A stretch of 11,235 nt of DNA from JBBPYA01 sp038200385 (GTDB taxonomy: Bacteria; Actinomycetota; Actinomycetes; Mycobacteriales; Geodermatophilaceae). This document shows positions 7,191 through 11,235 of this stretch, piece after piece; position 1 is the stretch's first letter, and each line of letters starts with the position of its first letter. Below the pieces are notes generated by a model. The model was not told the origin of the DNA. It made no database searches and worked only from the letters and a program-made list of their open reading frames with translations. The DNA is taken from NCBI GenBank assembly GCA_038200385.1, contig JBBPYA010000189.1:1-11235 (forward strand), in the 5' to 3' direction. A program made the translations under genes and the position numbers.

Positions 7191-7270
7191 CCAGTTGCGG
7201 CGCGGCCGACCGGCAACTGGTCAGTTGCGCCGCTTACGGGGCGGCAGAGTTGTCGCCCGTGACCAGTTGC
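7184..7270 (+). promoter_or_regulatory. Cluster of three CAACTG/CAGTTG palindromes: candidate operator array (alternatively a terminator)
   Basis: Site 1 (7184-7197) is CAACTGACCAGTTG, site 2 (7214-7227) is CAACTGGTCAGTTG, and site 3 (7256-7269) matches site 1 at 11 of 14 positions with an intact GACCAGTTG half. Sites 1 and 2 are perfect 6-2-6 palindromes 30 bases apart centre to centre; site 3 is 42 bases further on. Because site 2 is also the reverse complement of site 1, 7184-7198 and 7213-7227 form a perfect 15-base inverted repeat around a 14-base loop, and another small hairpin follows (7229-7245). That could terminate the DUF3592 transcript, but the third, separate copy fits better with binding of a dimeric repressor ahead of the operon beginning at 7370. 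The halves AACTGGTC/GACCAGTT resemble the half-sites of E. coli FadR operators, though the arrangement differs. Confidence 0.55.
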
Positions 7271-7369
7271 CATCCGAGGTGGCTGGACGGGCGGCGCAGG
7301 GGAGCCGTGCTGGCGGGGTCCGCGGATTGTTGGGCATGATGGCTGCACCGACGCAGGCCAGGAGGACCG

Positions 7370-7573
7370 ATGGCAGGGAAGCGGCGCACCAACAAGCTCG
7401 TCGAGCCGAGCTGGTTCGAGAACGACGACGGCGGCCCCCCGTTGACGGAGTTGCTGGCCGAGAACCAGGGCTCGCTCTCGCCGTTCGGGGAGGACAGGAC
7501 GTTCCCGTTGGCGCCCGAAGCCCTGGCCTACGAGCACCCGACCGCCAAACCGAATCGAGCGGAGAACAACTGA
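7370..7573 (+). CDS. Small acidic protein of unknown function, coupled to the acyl-CoA ligase
   Basis: Encodes 67 residues that I do not recognise. It has a basic first ten residues (MAGKRRTNK), then a polar, acidic, proline-containing body (SWFENDDGGPPLTELLAENQ, later FGEDRTF) with no membrane segment, cysteine or known motif, so it is probably a soluble or partly disordered cytoplasmic protein. The ATG is very well supported by GGAGG at 7361-7365 with four bases of spacing, the best ribosome binding site in this part of the window. Its stop lies two bases before the ATG of the acyl-CoA ligase, so the two are almost certainly co-transcribed and translationally coupled. It could be an accessory factor, stabiliser or regulator of the ligase, or a coupling leader peptide; this is inference from position only. 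Confidence 0.75.
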   Translation: MAGKRRTNKLVEPSWFENDDGGPPLTELLAENQGSLSPFGEDRTFPLAPEALAYEHPTAKPNRAENN

Positions 7574-7575
7574 CG

Positions 7576-9201
7576 ATGGCCGCGCCGTCGTACGCCTCGG
7601 GCATCTCCGGCGTCCCGCTGCTCGGCGAGACGATCGGGCAGAACTTCGACCGCGCAGTGGCGACCTACCCCGACCGGGAGGCCCTGGTCGACTGCGCCAC
7701 CGACCGCCGGTGGACCTACACCGAACTCGCCGCGGCCGTCGGCGGCTGCGCCCGCGGGCTGCACGCCGCCGGGGTGCGCAAGGGCGACCGGGTCGGCATC
7801 TGGTCGCCGAACACCGCCGAGTGGGTCCTGTGCCAGTACGCCACCGCCAAGCTCGGCGTGATCCTGGTCAACATCAACCCGGCGTACCGGACCCACGAGC
7901 TGGGTTTCGTCCTCAAGCAGGCCGGCATCTCGCTGCTGGTCGCCGCGCAGGCGTTCAAGACCAGCGACTACGCCGCGATGATCGACGAGGTCCGCGGGGA
8001 CTGCCCGCAGCTGCGGCAGGTCGTGCTGCTGGGTACGCCGGAGTGGGACGAGCTGGCCACCGCCACCGGTGAGCTGCCCGAGGTCGAGCTGTCCGCGGAC
8101 GACCCGATCAACATCCAGTACACCTCGGGCACCACCGGTTTCCCTAAGGGCGCCACGCTGTCCCACCACAACATCCTGAACAACGGGTTCATGGTCGGCG
8201 AGCTGGTCAACTACACCGAGGCCGACCGGGTGTGCATCCCGGTGCCCTTCTACCACTGCTTCGGCATGGTGATGGGCAACCTCGCGTGCACCAGCCACGG
8301 CGCCTGCATGGTGATCCCGGCGCCGGCCTTCGACCCGGTGCGCACCCTCGAGGCGGTGCAGGCCGAGCGCTGCACGAGCCTGTACGGCGTACCCACCATG
8401 TTCATCGCCGAACTCGGCGTGGCCGACTTCCCGGCGTACGACCTGTCCTCGCTGCGGACCGGCATCATGGCCGGCTCGCCGTGCCCGGTCGAGGTGATGA
8501 AGCGGGTGATCGCCGACATGGGGATGGCCGAGGTGGCGATCTGCTACGGCATGACCGAGACCTCGCCGGTGTCCACCCAGACCCGCTCCGACGACGACCT
8601 GGAGCGCCGGGTCAGCAGCGTCGGTCAGGTGCACCCGCACCTGGAGGTCAAGGTCGTCGATCCCGACACCGGCCTGACCGTGCCGCGCGGCGAGCCCGGC
8701 GAGTTCTGCACCCGCGGCTACTCGGTGATGCTGGGCTACTGGGATCAACCGGACAAGACCGCCGAGGTGATCGACCGGGCCCGCTGGATGCACACCGGTG
8801 ACCTGGCCACGATGGACGACGAGGGCTACCTCAACATCGTCGGGCGGATCAAGGACCTGGTGATCCGCGGCGGGGAGAACGTCTACCCGCGCGAGGTGGA
8901 GGAGTTCCTTTACACCCACCCGGACATCGTCGACGCGCAGGTGATCGGCGTACCGGATGAGAAGTACGGCGAGGAACTGATGGCCTGGGTGAAGCTGCGC
9001 GACGGGGCCGCGGAGCTGACCGTCGACGGGCTGCGCGAGTTCTGCGCCGGCAAGCTGTCGCACTACAAGGTGCCGCGCTACGTCAAGGTCGTCGAGGACT
9101 TCCCGATGACGGTCACCGGCAAGATCCGCAAGGTGGAGATGCGCGAGGTCGCCGTGCAGGAACTCGGCCTGCAGCAGGCCGCCGCGGTCCGTAAGGCCTG
9201 A
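7576..9201 (+). CDS. Acyl-CoA synthetase (AMP-forming), FadD35/ACSF2-like
   Basis: Encodes 541 residues, full length for the ANL superfamily. It activates a carboxylic acid, probably a medium- or long-chain fatty acid, to acyl-AMP and then acyl-CoA in the cytoplasm. Visible motifs are the P-loop YTSGTTGFPKG (182-192), YGMTETSP (324-331) for adenine binding, HTGDLA (406-411) with the ribose-binding aspartate D409, the hinge and A8 region GRIKDLVIRGGENVYPREVE (423-442), and the A10 lysine in TGKIRK (K516). The N-terminal region matches the ACSF2/FadD35-type branch as I recall it. I chose ATG 7576, preceded by GGAGAA at 7561-7566 and directly following the small gene's stop. An open frame extends up to 7195 but overlaps that gene and the operator region. 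Chain-length preference is unknown. The gene ends in a convergent terminator. Confidence 0.93.
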   Translation: MAAPSYASGISGVPLLGETIGQNFDRAVATYPDREALVDCATDRRWTYTELAAAVGGCARGLHAAGVRKGDRVGIWSPNTAEWVLCQYATAKLGVILVNINPAYRTHELGFVLKQAGISLLVAAQAFKTSDYAAMIDEVRGDCPQLRQVVLLGTPEWDELATATGELPEVELSADDPINIQYTSGTTGFPKGATLSHHNILNNGFMVGELVNYTEADRVCIPVPFYHCFGMVMGNLACTSHGACMVIPAPAFDPVRTLEAVQAERCTSLYGVPTMFIAELGVADFPAYDLSSLRTGIMAGSPCPVEVMKRVIADMGMAEVAICYGMTETSPVSTQTRSDDDLERRVSSVGQVHPHLEVKVVDPDTGLTVPRGEPGEFCTRGYSVMLGYWDQPDKTAEVIDRARWMHTGDLATMDDEGYLNIVGRIKDLVIRGGENVYPREVEEFLYTHPDIVDAQVIGVPDEKYGEELMAWVKLRDGAAELTVDGLREFCAGKLSHYKVPRYVKVVEDFPMTVTGKIRKVEMREVAVQELGLQQAAAVRKA

Positions 9202-9229
9202 TCCGGGCACGGGTCTGTACCGCCGGATC
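9200..9229. terminator. Convergent terminator between the acyl-CoA ligase and yccF
   Basis: GATCCGG (9200-9206) pairs with CCGGATC (9223-9229) over a 16-base loop that can itself pair GGT with ACC. It overlaps the ligase stop codon and lies 36 bases from the end of the minus-strand operon. Other GC-rich small stems occur in the same 64-base gap (for example around 9242-9265). There is no T-run. Confidence 0.42.
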
Positions 9230-9265
9230 GGGCGGCTCGGTGCCGCTCCCGCGAGGTCGCGCGGC

Positions 9266-9652
9266 TCAGCGCCGCAGCTCCGCCGTCGGCACGATCACCT
9301 TGCCCAGCGGCAGCAGTGACACCGGGATCAGCTTGAAGTTCGCCAGCCCGAGCGGGATGCCGATCACGGTGAGGCAGAGCGCCACGCCCGTGACGAGGTG
9401 CCCGATGGCCAGCCAGATCCCGGCGACGAGGAGCCAGATGATGTTGCCGATCCCGGATGCGGCACCGGCCGTGGAGCTGTCGACGACGGTCCGCCCGAAC
9501 GGCCACAGCGCGAAGTTCGCGATCCGGAACGCGGCCAGCCCGAACGGGATCGTGATGATCAGCAGACAACAGATCAGCCCCGCCACGACGTACGCCGCGG
9601 CCATCCAGATGCCGGCCAGCAGCAGCCAGATGACATTCAGCAAGGTCCGCAC
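9266..9652 (-). CDS. yccF: YccF domain inner-membrane protein
   Basis: Encodes 128 residues, almost all hydrophobic. It contains two copies of the same unit, residues about 6-57 and 70-121. NVIWLLLAGIW matches NIIWLLVAGIW, ITIPFGLAAF matches IGIPLGLANF, and LWPFGRTVV matches LLPLGKVIV. This is the duplicated YccF (DUF307) architecture, with about four membrane segments. Function is unknown. The gene is last in a four-gene minus-strand operon. Its GTG start lies six bases after the stop of the upstream membrane gene, with only a G-rich stretch as a possible ribosome binding site, so translational coupling is likely. Confidence 0.92.
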   Translation of the reverse strand: MRTLLNVIWLLLAGIWMAAAYVVAGLICCLLIITIPFGLAAFRIANFALWPFGRTVVDSSTAGAASGIGNIIWLLVAGIWLAIGHLVTGVALCLTVIGIPLGLANFKLIPVSLLPLGKVIVPTAELRR

Positions 9653-9658
9653 CGGCAG

Positions 9659-10066
9659 CTACCCCCGCACCCGACCGGCCGTCCGGTACAGCCAGTACAG
9701 CCCGACGAACGGCAGCACCAAGGGGATGTAGACGTAGCCCTGGCCGTAGCCGGACCAGACCGTTTGGTCCGGGAACGCCGCCGGGTCGAGCACGCTCAGC
9801 GTGCCGATCACCAGTACGCCGATCAGCTCGAAGCTCACCGCCGCCAAGGCGACCGCCCGGGGTCGGGGACCCCGCCCGGCCAGTGCCCCGGTAGCGACGA
9901 CGTAGATCACCGCCGACACCGCCGACAGCAGGTAGGCCAGCGGGGCCTCGCTGTACTGGGTGAGCAGTTGCACCGCGGCCCGCGCCGTCGCGGCGAGCGC
10001 GAACGTGGCGTAGACGGCGACGAGAACCCGGCCGAAACCGGTCCTGGTGGGGCGGGGTTCAGCCAC
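9659..10066 (-). CDS. Small four-helix integral membrane protein, conserved in actinobacteria
   Basis: Encodes 135 residues with four predicted membrane helices (about 12-34, 42-63, 70-92, 109-127), short basic ends and a Gly/Tyr-containing extracytoplasmic loop (TVWSGYGQGYVYIP) before the last helix. I recall similar uncharacterised proteins in many actinomycetes but no known function. The GTG start at 10066 overlaps the end of the upstream gene by eight bases (10059-10066), and the stop is six bases before yccF, so it is the third gene of a tightly coupled membrane-protein operon. Confidence 0.83.
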   Translation of the reverse strand: MAEPRPTRTGFGRVLVAVYATFALAATARAAVQLLTQYSEAPLAYLLSAVSAVIYVVATGALAGRGPRPRAVALAAVSFELIGVLVIGTLSVLDPAAFPDQTVWSGYGQGYVYIPLVLPFVGLYWLYRTAGRVRG

Positions 10067-10424
10067 CGACGACGTCCCAGAGCTGTCCCATCCGCACGAT
10101 CATGACCGCGACGGTCAGGCAGCCGACGGCCAGCACGCCGTTGCCCCAGCGGCCCGGTTCGGCCTTGGCCCAGGCGAGCGTCGCGGGCAGCACGAGCATG
10201 CTGAACAGCAGGTACCCGATGAACGTCGCGATCTCCTGCGGGTGGTGGCCGGCGATCAGCTGGACCAGCGCGATCACCGCCTGTACGACGACCGCGGCGG
10301 CCACGGCGAGTACGGCCACCGTCACGACGCCGGGCGTCCGACGCTGCAGGTAGGCCAGGACCGCGGTGACCGCGGCGACGACCAGCGCCGCGGCGCTGAT
10401 GGTGTTGGCCAGGCCGTCGATCAC
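10059..10424 (-). CDS. Small four-helix integral membrane protein, uncharacterised
   Basis: Encodes 121 residues, strongly Ala/Val/Leu-rich, with four predicted membrane helices (about 5-25, 33-58, 65-86, 95-114). The only polar features are a His-His-Pro-Gln-Glu turn at 60-64 (AGHHPQEIATF) before helix 3 and AEPGRW between helices 3 and 4. Function is unknown. The GTG start lies nine bases after the DUF1992 gene's stop, and its own stop overlaps the start of the next membrane gene. The start has only a weak ribosome binding site, consistent with coupling to the upstream gene. Confidence 0.82.
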   Translation of the reverse strand: MIDGLANTISAAALVVAAVTAVLAYLQRRTPGVVTVAVLAVAAAVVVQAVIALVQLIAGHHPQEIATFIGYLLFSMLVLPATLAWAKAEPGRWGNGVLAVGCLTVAVMIVRMGQLWDVVGG

Positions 10425-10433
10425 GTCCGGACG

Positions 10434-10919
10434 CTACCTCGCGCGCCGGGGCCGGCGGCGCCAGCGGGAAGGTCGCGGTGCCTCCGGCTCAGGTGGTGCC
10501 GGTTCGGGGGCCTTCGGTGTCGCCCGGGCCGCGCGCCAGCGGGCGACCACCTGCTCCACGTCCAGTGGCATCCGGTTGAGCGCCGGGCCGGGCGACGGAG
10601 TGAGGTTCTCCCGGCGGATCCTGGTGTTCAGGTCCTCGACGACCCGGCGTACGGCGGGTTCCTGCCGCTCGCGGGCCACCCGGACATCGATGTCCTCGAT
10701 CTCCTTGCGCAGCCGCAGCCCCGTCGGCAACGCGAAGTCCAGCTTTTCCCTGGCCATGTACTGCTTGAGCCACCACAGCTCGTCGTCGGGCTGGCCGCGG
10801 CCGGGGATCGGTTTGCCGGCGCCGGGCAGGCCGGTGAACTCACCGCGCTGCTCGGCCTCCCGGATCTGCTTGTCGACCCAGGTCTCGAAGCTCATCCCGG
10901 CTGGCTTGCGTTCGGTCAT
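10434..10919 (-). CDS. DUF1992 (DnaJ-homologue C28 conserved domain) protein
   Basis: Encodes 161 residues. The N-terminal 70 residues match DUF1992: FETWVDKQIREAEQRGEFTG, LPGAGKPIPG, then DDELWWLKQYMAREKLDFALP. Residues 70-105 continue as a charged helix (KEIEDIDVRVARERQEP). The last 30 residues are a Pro/Arg-rich basic tail (PSRWRRRPRRAR) that may bind nucleic acid or the membrane. Family function is unknown; the name comes from similarity to the eukaryotic DNAJC28 protein, and no J domain is present. The ATG at 10919 has an excellent site, GAGGAGG at 10927-10933 with seven bases of spacing. It is the first gene of the four-gene minus-strand operon reaching 9266. Confidence 0.9.
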   Translation of the reverse strand: MTERKPAGMSFETWVDKQIREAEQRGEFTGLPGAGKPIPGRGQPDDELWWLKQYMAREKLDFALPTGLRLRKEIEDIDVRVARERQEPAVRRVVEDLNTRIRRENLTPSPGPALNRMPLDVEQVVARWRAARATPKAPEPAPPEPEAPRPSRWRRRPRRAR

Positions 10920-11002
10920 CCGGCGACCTCCTCGTCGGCGAGCGGCTGCCCTAGTCTCCCAAGTCCGGTGGGCGCGCCCGGTCGGGGTAGCGGCTCGCGA
11001 CG

Positions 11003-11056
11003 CTCGTGATCATGGGATCTGCCGCCCAGGACCGGTGAATCCCCGTGATCCCGGCA
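11003..11056 (-). repeat. Second, inverted copy of the dispersed imperfect palindrome
   Basis: The reverse complement of this stretch aligns with 549-604 over its whole length: about 11 differences including one gap, roughly 80% identity by eye. Shared blocks include CTGCCG, GGGGAT, CCGGTC, GCGGC and ATGATCACG. Like the first copy it can fold back on itself (arms about 11005-11023 and 11034-11053), though less perfectly. Here it lies between divergent promoters, where no gene ends, so a simple terminator does not explain it. It may affect the promoters of either flanking gene. Confidence 0.6.
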
Positions 11057-11112
11057 GTTGCTGGCCTGTGCCGCCGCGGCAAGGGCGGAGCGGGACCAAC
11101 GGGCGGGGACGG

Positions 11113-11235
11113 ATGACACTCAAGGGCATGGACCTCGCCGAGCCCGGCCCGTCCCGGCCGCGCTACGACGGGCACGCGGACTGGTACGACGGGTGGGCGC
11201 GTGCCGGCGGTGCCGCGTTCATGGCCGCCGCAGGC
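11113..11235 (+). CDS. SAM-dependent methyltransferase, N-terminal part (cut by window edge)
   Basis: From ATG 11113 an open frame of 41 codons runs off the window. After a short polar lead it contains RYDGHADWYDGWA, followed by a helix start (AGGAAFMAAAG). The YDxxADWYD signature just before the first helix is typical of class I methyltransferases (Methyltransf_11/25), where the SAM-binding motif ExGCGTG would come some 20-30 residues later. It is divergent from the DUF1992 operon. The start is uncertain: ATG 11113 has only GGGGACGG nearby and ATG 11128 is in frame. The assignment rests on a short segment. Confidence 0.6.
   Translation, partial: MTLKGMDLAEPGPSRPRYDGHADWYDGWARAGGAAFMAAAG

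Noticed and set aside
7195..7575. In-frame upstream extension of the acyl-CoA ligase
   Set aside because: It would overlap the well-supported 67-residue gene and the palindrome cluster, has no ligase similarity, and a start with a ribosome binding site exists at 7576.
7528..9210. 560-codon minus-strand frame opposite the acyl-CoA ligase
   Set aside because: His/Gly/Arg/Asp-rich shadow. The plus strand carries all ANL-superfamily motifs.

Overview
The window is very GC-rich, and its genes are tightly packed with GTG and TTG starts as well as ATG. Its protein families point to the chromosome of a filamentous or related actinomycete: a paired-His VOC protein, MarR with a DHA2 exporter, an XPB/Ssl2-like helicase-domain protein, DUF3592, an actinobacterial FadD-type ligase and DUF1992. 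I cannot assign a genus. There are no RNA genes, CRISPR arrays, transposases or phage genes, and most of the window looks like ordinary chromosome.

Layout from left to right. (1) A VOC-fold metalloenzyme (+) ends in a long hairpin. (2) A two-gene drug-efflux operon follows (+): a probably leaderless MarR regulator overlapping a 14-TM DHA2 exporter by 4 bases. (3) Behind it lies a 5'-truncated remnant of a PepSY-domain gene, then a convergent terminator. (4) On the minus strand is a cytochrome b-like membrane protein whose reading frame is broken by an apparent one-base loss; its real start with a strong ribosome binding site lies upstream in another frame. (5) A large minus-strand protein with helicase-associated and WYL-like domains is divergent from a DUF3592 membrane protein (+). 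(6) A region with three copies of a CAACTG/CAGTTG palindrome precedes a two-gene operon (+): a 67-residue unknown protein coupled to an ACSF2/FadD35-like acyl-CoA ligase. (7) Convergent to it is a four-gene minus-strand operon (DUF1992, two small 4-TM proteins, YccF). (8) The start of a divergently transcribed SAM-dependent methyltransferase runs off the right edge.

The most informative non-coding signals are two. The first is the phased palindrome cluster ahead of the acyl-CoA ligase operon, whose half-sites resemble those known for FadR. The second is a roughly 55-base imperfect palindrome present twice (about 550-605 and, inverted, 11003-11056) at about 80% identity by eye, which suggests a dispersed intergenic repeat family. 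I found no clear new multi-gene defence or biosynthetic system. The best candidates for new biology are the small protein plus ligase unit with its operators, and the dispersed palindrome.
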